Source: Hortaea werneckii (taxonomy: Eukaryota; Ascomycota; Dothideomycetes; Mycosphaerellales; Teratosphaeriaceae). Taken from it: a stretch of DNA of 64,000 nucleotides. Of the stretch, positions 10,772-20,341 are shown piece by piece; the stretch's first letter is position 1; each line of letters begins with the position of its first letter. The position numbers and the translations under genes were made by a program. The notes beneath the pieces are model-generated. The model made no database searches. It saw only the letters and a list, made by a program, of their open reading frames with translations, and was not told the DNA's origin. The DNA lies in contig JBAOKB010000110.1 in NCBI GenBank assembly GCA_037044905.1, positions 1-64,000 on the forward strand, in the 5' to 3' direction.

Positions 10772-12114
10772 CTATTTTCTGTATGCCTCTGGCTCAGTAA
10801 GACTTGCCATATTACACTGCCAAAGCAGTCTCCTCTCAGGATGCCTTGCCAGTTGGCCCGTAATGCTATGCATGACACCCCTATTGTGGAAGATGACAAG
10901 GTCGCCCTTTTCCCAACGATGTGCGTAGACATTTTCAGGGGTATAGACCCTGCTTTGAAAGCTGTGGCAGATACGCCGAACCTCGTCAAGGTCGTCGATC
11001 GTTGTAACCACGCCAGTCTTGGGGTCGCTAGTCCTTAGAGCTCGCACGCAACAACCTAGGATCTGCAGGTGCGGTTTGCTGGTGGTTGGATTCTCCCATA
11101 CCATCTATTCGTTCGTTAGTTATACAAGATCACTAGCTTCCAAAAGTGGGTATGGAAAAACATACAGGAAACTCATGGACTTTGTCCCATTCGAAATCCG
11201 GAAGCTCGTCTTCAGTCTTCTCTCTGCCGCGTTGAGCGATATTCAGGCCATCGGCAGTAGCCTTGCAATCCTTGATCCATTCGTAAGCTCGCGGTGCGTA
11301 CTGCACTGTCGTACGAATGGCGAAATCTTGTTCCTCGACGGACAACAACTCGAAATTCCGAGCGCCTGAGAAGACTGATTACTTTGTCAGAATCGAGGAA
11401 GGATCGTCTGTGCAAGTAAAATTGAGCAGACGTACATGCAGTCGCTCCTGCAGCGATATTCATTTCCCTACCATCGGAGAAGGCGAGCTTCTGGTCTGGT
11501 ACGTCCGGTACTTCCAACGCATGTAAGACCGTTGCGAAGCCGGGGAGATTCTCATACAGCGGCGCATCCATATGCCATCGGTAAGGCCTTGTGAATCCAT
11601 TTGCTATCGCTCCTTCCGAGAGTGGCTCTTCATGGAACAGTGTATGATCCTTTGCAATTGTCAGCATGCTAACGAACCCCCCAAGAATGATGGGGCGGCT
11701 TACGAGGTGTTTGAGGTCGATTTCAGGAATCCCCTCATGGTCATAGTATTTGCCTTGCCCAATGACAGTGACTTGCGGCGCGCTCGGTACTCTCGTACAG
11801 CCGTTCTGCGAGAGGATGTTTTTAGGATCGGTGACTTGTTTAGCACCGCCGGAGTGAATATCTAAAGGAGCCGGATCGAAGAGCTTGGCCAGAGACACGA
11901 GATCAGTAGGTTTGATGCCGTCTTGTCCCTTCACGACAAGAACGCCGTTCTCGAATAGCGCCTCTCGTAATGTGTCGTGTTCTTCAGTCGACAGCTGCGA
12001 TACATCTAGGTGGCGTAAAGAGGACGGAAGAATGACTTCGGCTCCAAGCAGTGTTTCTTTCCGGAGCTCATTAGTGAGAGGTTGGATGGAGAGCGGTTCG
12101 AGAAGGTGAGGCAT
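10772..12114 (-). CDS. TauD-family Fe(II)/2-oxoglutarate dioxygenase, XanA (xanthine dioxygenase)-like
   Basis: Non-haem iron dioxygenase. Four exons: 11704-12114, 11436-11649, 11166-11365, 10772-11104; introns of 54, 70 and 61 nt with normal signals. 385 aa. Iron ligands by motif: H163 and D165 in RWHMDAPLY and distal H354 in HNRGVMH; R366/R367 probably bind 2-oxoglutarate. The architecture and the strings RWHxDAPLY, YAPxxYxW and PMVWxNP resemble fungal XanA, which converts xanthine to uric acid, so xanthine is the leading substrate guess; other TauD substrates remain possible. The first intron is in frame and stop-free, so intron retention would give a protein 18 residues longer. It lies downstream of the C6 regulator gene on the same strand. 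Confidence 0.85.
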
Positions 12115-12537
12115 CTTAACAGAAATGTAGATATACACTACAGTCCTTCAGGTAGACGAAACAGTGAAAGTCCAGACGGTACAAGGAAACAAGTGCTTCG
12201 TGGATGCTATTAATCTTGATTTAATATGCGTTGCATCTCCTTCTCACCGTCGAATATGAGAGACATCTATGTCCCGGATGACAAGCCGGCCGAGATTTCC
12301 AAACGATAAGTCCAAGCCGCATCTTGCCCTTTTGCGCTATCTCATATCTTGACCGCAGTGATAGGCAAATGCCACAATTTCGGCAGAGATCTCTCGATGG
12401 GGCGGTCATCGCCGGCCTGACCAGGCCGAAGCATTGCACGAAGCATTCGTCCGTGCGACTGAATCATGCAGTATCCAAGATCAAGAAGCCAAAGTCCGTG
12501 ACACCACTACCGCTGTACTGAATTCGACGTATAAATC
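12115..12537 (-). promoter_or_regulatory. Upstream region of the dioxygenase with GATA sites and CGG-N6-CCG / CGG-N10-CCG motifs
   Basis: Between the dioxygenase start and the stop of the C6 factor gene. HGATAR-type sites, the core bound by AreA/NIT2 nitrogen regulators, lie at 12304-12309 (CGATAA), 12337-12342 (reverse strand) and 12359-12364 (TGATAG). A CGG-N6-CCG site sits at 12403-12414, the core spacing of UaY and Ppr1, regulators of purine use and pyrimidine synthesis. It overlaps a near-perfect palindrome CGGCCTG-ac-CAGGCCG (CGG-N10-CCG, 12413-12428), also of a form bound by Zn2Cys6 dimers. The sites are read directly; binding is inference. Confidence 0.5.
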
Positions 12538-14641
12538 TCAACATTTGAAAGTACTACGGAACCAAGCATCAAATTCCTGCGGCCACTCCGTCATCGACAA
12601 CCCTTCAGCATCGACGACAGAGTTAGGAGACACTATTGCTGGATCGTCATTCTCGTCCTCCAGCTCAAAAAACCTTCGAGCAATTCGATCAAAGCTCATC
12701 TCACCCTGTCCATCCAACCGCGAAGAACTTGATAGTGAAGTAAGCCTACCCCTCTCTTCCAACATAGCATCAATAAGATGAACGCCCCTCCGAGCCATAA
12801 CATCGCAACGTTGCCTCTCCAATCTCGCCCGCGCACTCATGACCAAATCGAGTTGCTGCTCAATCGAACGCAGACTAGGCGGGATCTGCTTGTCCGCGTG
12901 CAGGATATTAAGACACAAAACGACGGTGGCAGTGACGCAGAAAGCGGAGTGGACCCAGATAGAAAAGCATCCGCTCTCAGATGCTGAAAGCTCTCCGTGC
13001 TCGCGCAGGATCGTCATAGCGGCCGATACGCAAGTATTCCGCGTGAAGAGGTAGAGGGGGGATTGTAGGCTCTTGAGGAGGAAAGAGCGATGGATCATGA
13101 TGATCCGGATGTTTGTCAGCTTTCCGCCAAACATGTTGCTAGCTAGATCTTAGAAAGGGAAAGGGGGTGGTTCAGACTTACTTTGTCCGCTGCGAATATG
13201 GCCAGTGTCCGTCGCGCAGTCGCTGTCCACGGACACTGCGGCTCTTGCGAAGCGCCTTGCCTTCGTAGCGTAACAGCCGGAAGCGTGGCGACAAGCTCAC
13301 GCATGCGGCGATCTGCAAGAATGACCTGCTGATACTTCGCTATCTCATCTCTGTCAGTGGCATATGTGCCCTCGAGAATATCCGGCATTAGACGGGCTAT
13401 CTTCGACATTATGACAGCGCACGTACTAATAGTCAGAACCGACGTATCGCGGTCGACCAGACGATCGTTATCGCTGTTCAGCGGCATTCGAGTACTGAAG
13501 CTCTTGGGATTGATCGCTGAAACGGATCAGCAATCGATCTCGGACGAAGAAAGGGACCGAGAAGGGGGGGAAGTATACTCAAAGTCCCAGTATAAGGCAT
13601 AGAATGATAATCAAGCTCAACAAGCTTCCACCAAACCCTCCTCCCAACTTCTCTCTCCCAAGAAACTTCCATACCTTCTTCTGCAGATGACACCACAGTC
13701 CCCTCATCCGGAATCCGATGCAGACCAAGACACTGCGCAACCCTCACCCCAGCATTAACAAGCGTAGCCATCAGATCGCTCTCCCCGAACGAATGCGCCA
13801 CCATACTAATCACACAGATAGCCTGCACAGCCCAAATCGAATGTCTCCCCAGGAAATCCGAACGATAAAGCACAGCTCTCGTCTGCCGCATCATCCCTTC
13901 CGCTAGCTCGACCAGATCAGCGGTTAAGAAGTCGTCATTTGGGGATGAATTCGATAAAGTCCAGGCTGCGGAGCTGAGGACGGCGCAGTATACGGCTATC
14001 CACTGATCGTGCGGCGCTGTGCCATGATTCCAGAACTTCTGGCACTGGGTGAGGAACGTTGGGGTATGCAGGACGTTATGGTACCAGCATAAGTTCTGGA
14101 GATGGTAGTCGACGAGTTTTCTCGCGAGGGACACTGATGGCAAGGTCCCCAGCACATCCGGGAGAATATTTGGTGTCGCCTCAGACGCAGGTTCTGGACG
14201 CTTGAACTGGCGACAGTGCGTATGAGGGTAAGAATGGCATTGATGTCGTCCCCAAGCCAGGCCCTCGATGGCGGTCGGGCTATCCTGGAATTCTCCATGA
14301 ACGGCAAGACCACCGACGACCTGACAGGGAGTCGGACGGGACGTTTGGTGCAGATTGCTCGGATCTGCGTAGCTAGTGTCTGACGCGGCACGTGTCGCTG
14401 GTGGAGTTGTTAATGAGCCGGCAACCGTAGTACACCGTACCCCCCGCTTCGATCTCCGGGAAACAATCTCATCCTCCCTCCGACAATCCAAACCACGACG
14501 TCGACATCGACAGCATGGGATGGTTTTATCACATCGCGTCTTAGCCTTAGCGCATTGCTGACAAGCCAAAGGTTGACGTTGACTTGTCCGGAGTGATGAA
14601 GTAGGACGTTCGGGTGATTTTGGCGGACAAATCGGATCCAT
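12538..14641 (-). CDS. Zn2Cys6 fungal transcription factor with MHR domain
   Basis: Gene-specific nuclear regulator. Chosen start ATG 14641 (MDPICPPKS), 26 residues before the first zinc Cys. The cluster C27-x2-C30-x6-C37-x5-C43-x2-C46-x6-C53 is complete. The fungal-specific middle homology region follows (VGRRVWWKLVELDYHSM). Exons: 13579-14641, 13182-13516, 12538-13119. Intron 1 is 13517-13578 (GTATAC...CAG). Intron 2 starts at 13181 with GTAAGT; the only acceptor restoring the frame is at 13120 (GGAAAG), giving AADK-LTNIRIIMIHRSFLL, so this junction is less certain. About 659 aa. Divergent from the NCS1 permease and upstream of the dioxygenase; a pathway-specific role is inferred from position. 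Confidence 0.85.
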
Positions 14642-15075
14642 GCGTGTATCTTTGATAGCGATCCCACGACCCAGGAATACCGATTGATGTCGGCCGTGAA
14701 GATGCTCGTGATTGCACCAGGCGGAACAAAATAATGTATCAATGTAGGCCGACGACAACCCCCTTTCCCAGCCGGGGAAAACGCACATCCGCCTATCTGA
14801 ACCTGGCCCGCTATCTCGGCCGACTTGACAACCCACGATAGCCACGAGTCAGACCAGAGTCGAATCCCTCCAACTCTATCATTCTCGCTCTAGAACAATC
14901 GCCTTCGATAAGAACAAACAATTTTTAAGTATATATCTCCATTCATAACCACCACCCCGAAATGTCAAAACACCAGAAGGGAAGAGGCACCTTAATAGAA
15001 GACCCCCCCACAGCACAAAACAACCTCATCTCCCATTCCCTATCCCCATCCCTTTACATAAAAACATAGCAAACG
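14642..15075. promoter_or_regulatory. Divergent promoter, C6 factor / NCS1 permease, with six GATA sites
   Basis: 434 bases between start codons. HGATAR sites on either strand: 14653-14658, 14793-14798, 14811-14816, 14836-14841, 14876-14881 and 14906-14911. Chance would give between one and two in this length. This is the usual signature of AreA/NIT2 control of nitrogen-source genes. The last 130 bases before the permease are a C/A-rich leader. Confidence 0.5.
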
Positions 15076-17150
15076 ATGAAATCACCATCCAAAGTCACCA
15101 GCAAAGCATTCGATAGCGCTGAACCTCCCCCATCACCATCCGACCAGCAACAACCAACCATCGGCGAAATCCATCCATATTCCCCTCCGACGAAGTCAAC
15201 ATTACGACGGTTCAAAGACTGGATCCGACTAGATCCCAGGGAGAGTTCGGAGTATGGCGTTTGGAGTAATAGAGGTGAGCATATTGTCGCATCGAACCCG
15301 CAAACACCCATCATGCTTCTTTTTGCTCACCCTTGACGCAGATCTCGAGCCCGTGGCGCCGGCGGAAAGGACGTGGTCGAGTTGGAACTGTAAGCCCCAT
15401 CCACCACCCCCTTTTTTCCAAAAGCCACACATGCCTCAGAGACGAAAAAAAAAAAAAAAAAAAATGCGTGCGACGAAAACCCTGCGGAGACTAACCTGTC
15501 CCGGGGGGGTTCTTTTCAAAGTCATAACCTACTGGCTCTGCGACGCCATCGCCCCCGGCAACCTGCGCCTAGGCTCCTCCCTCGTAACCCTCGGCCTCTC
15601 CTGGCGCACAGCCATAGGAATAATAGCGCTCGGCCACTTCCTCGCCGCCATACTAATAACCCTCAACGGGATAATCGGCGCCCGATTACATATACCCTAG
15701 ACGATCCAAAGCCGCGCAGCGTACGGGTTTTACTTTTCGTTCTTTGTGGTGTTCGTAAGGATGCTGGTAGGGTTTTTCTGGTATGGGATTAATACGTATA
15801 CTGGGGCGATATGCGTGCATGCGGTGCTTGTGGCGATTTGGCCGGCGTTTGGGGAGGTGCGGAATGGGTTGCTGGAGTCGGCGAATATTACGACGCAGAT
15901 GATGACCGGTAGGGATATCGCAAGCTTGACAGCCAAGGGAATGTCAGTGGCGTGATTCGGAATCCGCTAACAGGCCAATAGCATATGTCATCTACTTCCT
16001 CATCGTCCTACCGTTCCACTATATTCACCCGCGCAAGCTCCGCTGGTTCTTTAGCATCAAAGCTCTGCTCTGCATCCCCGCCATGGTCGGCATGCTGATC
16101 TGGGCCTGCCAAGAGCCGGGCGACGTGAGGAAGACGTCGTTGTACTTGCGCGGCAGTAGTCTAGGCGGATCGGCGTACAGCTGGGCCTTCCTGAGCGGCA
16201 TGAATTCGATGATCGGAAACTACGGCACCATGGCTGTGAATATTAACGATTTTGCGCGCTATGCGAAGCGGACTAGGTCGGTGTTCGTCCAGCTGATCAT
16301 TGTTCCGTTGTCGTTTGCAGTGATTGCGTATATCGGCGTCTTGATAGCGGGGGTGGCTTCTGATGCATATGGTGTCGAAGTCTGGGATCCGCTGGATATT
16401 ATGGCATACTGGACGGGTAGCAGTGGCGCGAGAGCTGGTGCCGCTTTCTGTGGGCTTTCTTTTACCCTCGCTCAGCTGGGGGCCAACATAAGCGCCAACT
16501 GTATCTCGGCTGCCAACGACTTGAACGCGATGTTCCCAAAGAGAAGTCCACCGACGTTCGAACCCCATCGGAATAATCTGGCTAATGCACATTCAGTACA
16601 TCAACCTGCGGCGCGGCTCATACATCATCGCCTTCGTCGGTGCTTGGGCTCTAACACCATGGAACATCCTCGCCTCCGCATCTGCGTTGTTGAATTTCAT
16701 GGACGGGTACATCATCTGGCTTGCACCGATTACAGGGATCCTCCTCGCAGACTACTGGGTAGTGCACAATCAGCGCTACGCCGTATCAGAAATGTACAAG
16801 CCTGTGGGAAAGTATCACTATAACCGAATTGGGACCAACTGGCGCGCAGTAGTAGCATGGTGTGTTGGGTGGATACCACTGATGCCAGGGTTCTGCAACG
16901 CTGTAAGTCGCGCTTGATTCTGAAAGCCGCTGGGTATGGATTGCTGACACGATTTGTTCAGGTCAGCTCTTCCGCTGCTCTCGATACCGGTGCTGAGCAC
17001 CTCTACAATTTGTCGTACTTGTATGGCTTCGTGGTCAGCGCGGGGCTATACTGCGTTCTAAGTCGAATAGTTCCTGCCAGGGAGGCGTATGTGACGGATG
17101 GCGAGATCGTGAAGTCTACGTCAGCGAAGGCCGAGCATGAGATGGCGTAG
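15076..17150 (+). pseudogene. NCS1 nucleobase/allantoin permease (Fur type), apparently disabled
   Basis: Plasma-membrane permease of the NCS1 family, which imports uracil, allantoin, uric acid or related compounds. Reconstructed exons: 15076-15274, 15342-15389, 15522-15908, 15982-16541, 16597-16902, 16962-17150. All junctions rebuild family sequence, such as WSNRDLEPV, WNFITYWLCDAIAPGN, and NAVSSS at the last one. Two defects: TAG at 15698-15700 inside GARLHIP-stop-TIQSRAAYGFYF, and the fourth intron keeps a branch (GCTAAT) and acceptor (TTCAG, 16596), but at the position that joins DLNAMFPK to YINLRRGSYII the donor reads AGAAGT instead of GT. GT dinucleotides a few bases on would shift the frame. 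The rest is well conserved, so the damage looks recent. Sequencing error cannot be excluded for either site alone. Confidence 0.85.
15446..15464 (+). repeat. Poly-A run (19 A) in intron 2 of the NCS1 gene
   Basis: A homopolymer inside the 132-nt intron 15390-15521, the longest intron of this gene. It is length-variable by nature and a place where sequencing errors occur, but it is outside the coding part. Confidence 0.9.
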
Positions 17151-17698
17151 GAAGGCTTACTTTCACAACAGCGTATGCTGCTTCATCCGATGACATATCG
17201 ATGCAAATAAATGGTTTCCCATCACGATAATGCGCTGCAGTCAGTTCTCCTACAAACATCCTGCCCAAAGTTGAGACACCGTGCCGCTGCAACTTGCCAA
17301 TCGCTTGAACTCGGTTTTCGTTGCAAGAAACAGGGCAGTATTTAGCCGAGGTGGAGGTTGTTGCAACATCCTTGACATGTCTGCAGTTCGCGGCTTAGGT
17401 AAACTTGGTAGTACACTAGCGATTTCTCGACTACTTAGCCCTGCCAGCACATCGTGGTGTAGCCATCAAAGGCAGGACGCAGGTTTCTAGCAAAGAAGCA
17501 GCTCAAGATTGGAGGCTGTCCGAGAGTTTGCGTCATGAATGTGCATTGAAGCAATGGCGAGAAGGACAAGCTCCTTTCTAGATTTGGCGTTTCCGAATAC
17601 CTGGGCAGACACTGCTTGTCGTGGAGGTCCGTGAGCTGTCTTGCAGCGAGTTTGGATCCGAATCGATTCAGTGCACTCCACTCTGGCGAGATCTGCCT
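17151..17698. other. Intergenic, convergent 3' ends
   Basis: 548 bases between the NCS1 gene and the nucleotidyltransferase-like gene. Minus-strand frames stay open beyond the stop at 17699 for about 80 codons, but I recognise nothing in them. Confidence 0.5.
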
Positions 17699-18411
17699 TC
17701 AAACCCAATCGCTTTGTTCTTGGCGATGCTTCTTTCCCAACTGCAGTTGCATCGCTAGCAGCCCGATAGCTTTGTCGTTAAGACGAAGATCGCACCAGTC
17801 TTGATCGATTTCGTTTGCGTCTATCAAACGTTCTGCATGCATGAGGAGGATGATTTCTTCCTCTGAGCCAGAGTACTGCACTGCGAGTCGGAGATAGCCA
17901 TTCAGCAAAGCTTCCAATGTCGGCCAGGCAATATGGGCTAGTGCAGTCTCGTCGTTTGGAACACACAGGTCCTTCAGCTCCGGGCGAGCCTGATCCAGTT
18001 GAAGACCTGTATGCACTGGCTGTGCTGCCACGTCGAGACATAGAGCTGTATCCGCTAACAAATGCAGCTGCAGACCTCCTTCCAAGGTCCTGAAGCGAAA
18101 ACACGCTGCTCCAGTCTTGAATGGATGATAAAAGTCGGGTTGTTGAATGCTTGGCAACAGCTCATAGAGGTCCGATCGCGCTTCGAGCGCCCAAGAAGCA
18201 AGTCTCGCTTGCTTAGCAGGCACGCAAACCTCGATATCCTGTGACCATTACCATGCATTCGAAATGCAGCTGTATGCTTCTTACTTACATGAACGACGAC
18301 ATCGACACCGTAGTAATTCATTGCAATGCTTCCCGTCACCACCGAAGCTACTCCAGAAGCCCCCAGACATTGCTGCGTCTCATAGATCATCTGTATTAGA
18401 GTACTTGACAT
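17699..18411 (-). CDS. Nucleotidyltransferase-fold protein 1 (MNT/AbiEii-like), possibly catalytically altered
   Basis: Small stand-alone protein of the polymerase-beta-like nucleotidyltransferase fold. Exon 1 is 18289-18411, intron 18239-18288 (50 nt, GTAAGT...ACAG), exon 2 is 17699-18238; 220 aa. Splicing creates the active-site motif: VVTG27-S28, then 13 residues, then D42-I-E44-V, which fits the fold signature hG[GS]-x(9-13)-Dh[DE]h. The place where a third acid is expected reads LQLH99LL, His instead of Asp/Glu, so activity may be reduced. The rest is helical. Substrate unknown. It diverges from a second protein with the same motif spacing, 368 bases away. Confidence 0.65.
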
Positions 18412-18779
18412 CCTGCACTGATGGGTAGGAGAAAGTATCAGTTAGTACTCTCGCAGTGAAATTCTTTTTCTACTTTCTAATTCAATCGTCCAGAAATAGC
18501 ATATTGGCGGTTGCTGGTAGGTAGGAGGGAGCGCTTGCTGATAAGGAAGCGGGGATGTGGCATTAGCGCCGCATGCTCGGCGATTCGCTGAAAGCCTCGC
18601 CTCACAACACTATTATTATATCAATGGAGCATTTCAAGATGGCAAAGCGAGAAGCCGGACGTATGAATCCTATCGCTGAAATACCCATCAGCGATCGTGT
18701 GTGTCTTTTATTATGATCATTACTACTTTTTCCAACGCCCTTTTTTCTATCCTACAAAGAATTTCATAGAGCTGTCACC
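18412..18779. promoter_or_regulatory. Divergent promoter of the two nucleotidyltransferase-like genes
   Basis: 368 bases between two start codons, so both genes probably share control sequences. AT-rich patches (TTATTATATCA near 18611 and TTTTATTATGATCATTACTAC near 18706) could be core promoter elements. No specific operator recognised. Confidence 0.5.
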
Positions 18780-19493
18780 ATGCCTACAAACAGCAAATTA
18801 GCCGACGCAGCCATAGCCATGAACAAGGCACTGGAAGCACTTGGAGTCGATTTTGGTATATTCGGTGGCTATGCCATTGCAGTCCTTGGAGGCCCCAGGG
18901 AGAGCAAAGACATCGACTGCACTGTCAATTGTACCAAAGACTGGCTGGTAGAGAAGCTGAGCCAGGTGGAAGGCTTCAGATCGATGGGGAACACTCGCCC
19001 CGATCTTGCACAGTTCATTTATGGAGATAGTGGTGTGCTTATAGAGTGCTTTCCAAGTACGGCATCAGAGCTCCCCAAAGGATTATCACTTGCTGACCTT
19101 CCACCAGCATCAATGAGTAATCTGCGCACACAACGCGTCCAGATCAAAGGGGAGAAAGCTGGGCAAGACTTCACCAAAATCCTCGATCCCGTCTTCCTCT
19201 TCAAGGGCAAGCTCCAAGCAGCCGCTACCCGTGGCAAACATTCTGATGCTGCTGACCTCATCTTCCTCGAGAAATGTCACAGCGACATGCTAAGGGCGCG
19301 CAACAACGAGTTGAACAGAAGGCAAATCGGGAAGGCGTTGATGCGATTCCCGCATCTGGAATATTGTTTCCAGCGTTTGGGTGTCGATTTGGCTGCGTGC
19401 AAGGCTGTCACCAAGGAGAGTGAGATCTCATCTCCAACACCCGATCTGAACAGCGTTCAGAATGCGTTGCTTTTCAACTTGCGGGCGAGGTGA
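18780..19493 (+). CDS. Nucleotidyltransferase-fold protein 2 (MNT/AbiEii-like)
   Basis: 237 aa, single exon, ATG 18780. The N-terminal part has IFG29-G30, 13 residues, then D44-I-D46-C-T, the hG[GS]-x13-Dh[DE]h signature of the nucleotidyltransferase superfamily; E89 in VLIECFP may be the third metal-binding acid. So all catalytic acids appear present. The C-terminal half is helical and holds a segment like the AbiEii group (LDPVFLFKGKLQAAATRGKHSDAADLIFLEKC), which in bacteria follows the catalytic domain. In bacteria such proteins modify tRNA or other partners; here the target is unknown. Its 3' end converges with the phosphoesterase, 41 bases between stops. Confidence 0.7.
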   Translation: MPTNSKLADAAIAMNKALEALGVDFGIFGGYAIAVLGGPRESKDIDCTVNCTKDWLVEKLSQVEGFRSMGNTRPDLAQFIYGDSGVLIECFPSTASELPKGLSLADLPPASMSNLRTQRVQIKGEKAGQDFTKILDPVFLFKGKLQAAATRGKHSDAADLIFLEKCHSDMLRARNNELNRRQIGKALMRFPHLEYCFQRLGVDLAACKAVTKESEISSPTPDLNSVQNALLFNLRAR

Positions 19494-19534
19494 AGGGGGT
19501 CTATCGCTGATAGCTTTGCCTGTGGGTAGCTGCT

Positions 19535-20341
19535 CTACACCGTAATTTTTGCAACTGGATCAAAGGGGCGATAAAGTACGCGCTTCTGCCACCAGCTCAA
19601 GTTCTGCGAATCATTACTCAGCTGGTTGCTCAGTAGCCGCACCCGACCATGCTTGAATTTGGTATTCCAGTGCGTGTGGCCAAAGATCCAGTGAGACACT
19701 TGGCCACTGCCTTGCCAAGCATCCAGCGCTTTGAGTGTGTCGCTTGAAAAGCACTGGCTGACAGCGTTGTTCTCATTGGCAGGATGCGTTGTCTTTTCGA
19801 ATGCAGGAGCGTAATGAGTGGCGACAATCACCCGGCGTCCCGACTGAGCGAGCTCTGTCAATGAGGCTTGAAGCCAGTCAAGGTCTCTTTGATGCTCTGC
19901 ATTGTGGTGCGCGACACGCCAATCCTTGATCCGTTGAAAATCATTTGTCAGCTTCGTGAAGTTCGACGCTATGTGTGAGTGCAATGTACAACCCAGAATG
20001 GTGTACTTCGTTCCCGGGATGTCAAAGCGCGCGCGATTCATAAAGAGTAGCTTTCCTTGCAGCGCCGGATCGCATTCGAGACGGGACGCTGCATCCAGTC
20101 CTTCCTGGCGCGTGGCTCCGTAGAACTCGTGGTTGCCGGCTATCAGCAAAACCTTTTCGAAGCGCTCACACTGCAGCAGGAGGAAGGCTCGGTAGGCATG
20201 GTAGTCGGTGAAGCGACCAATGTCGCCCACTAGCAGCAAGTATGGGGCTGCGGGGTTGACAGAGAAGCCTTCGTATTTGAAGCGCTCCAGGTGCAAGTCC
20301 GACAAGTATTGGATATGAGTCTCGCTCTTGGTCCAAGGCAT
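19535..20341 (-). CDS. Calcineurin-like metallophosphoesterase
   Basis: Metal-dependent phosphoesterase, 268 aa. The frame is open to 20449 but begins there with TTG; the first ATG is 20341, giving MPWTKSETHIQYLSDLHLE, a normal start 14 residues before the first metal ligand. All superfamily blocks are present: D15-x-H17 (SDLHLE), GD40IG, GN70H71E, a later THYAP and the final GHTHWN. Residues fit a di-metal centre. Substrate cannot be inferred. The promoter side abuts a MITE (134 bases from the ATG), so part of the 5' UTR or promoter may come from the element. Confidence 0.88.
   Translation of the reverse strand: MPWTKSETHIQYLSDLHLERFKYEGFSVNPAAPYLLLVGDIGRFTDYHAYRAFLLLQCERFEKVLLIAGNHEFYGATRQEGLDAASRLECDPALQGKLLFMNRARFDIPGTKYTILGCTLHSHIASNFTKLTNDFQRIKDWRVAHHNAEHQRDLDWLQASLTELAQSGRRVIVATHYAPAFEKTTHPANENNAVSQCFSSDTLKALDAWQGSGQVSHWIFGHTHWNTKFKHGRVRLLSNQLSNDSQNLSWWQKRVLYRPFDPVAKITV

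Noticed and set aside
16555..16566. GTTCGAACCCC, resembling a tRNA B box
   Set aside because: Lies in the fourth intron of the NCS1 gene; no A box or acceptor-stem pairing around it.
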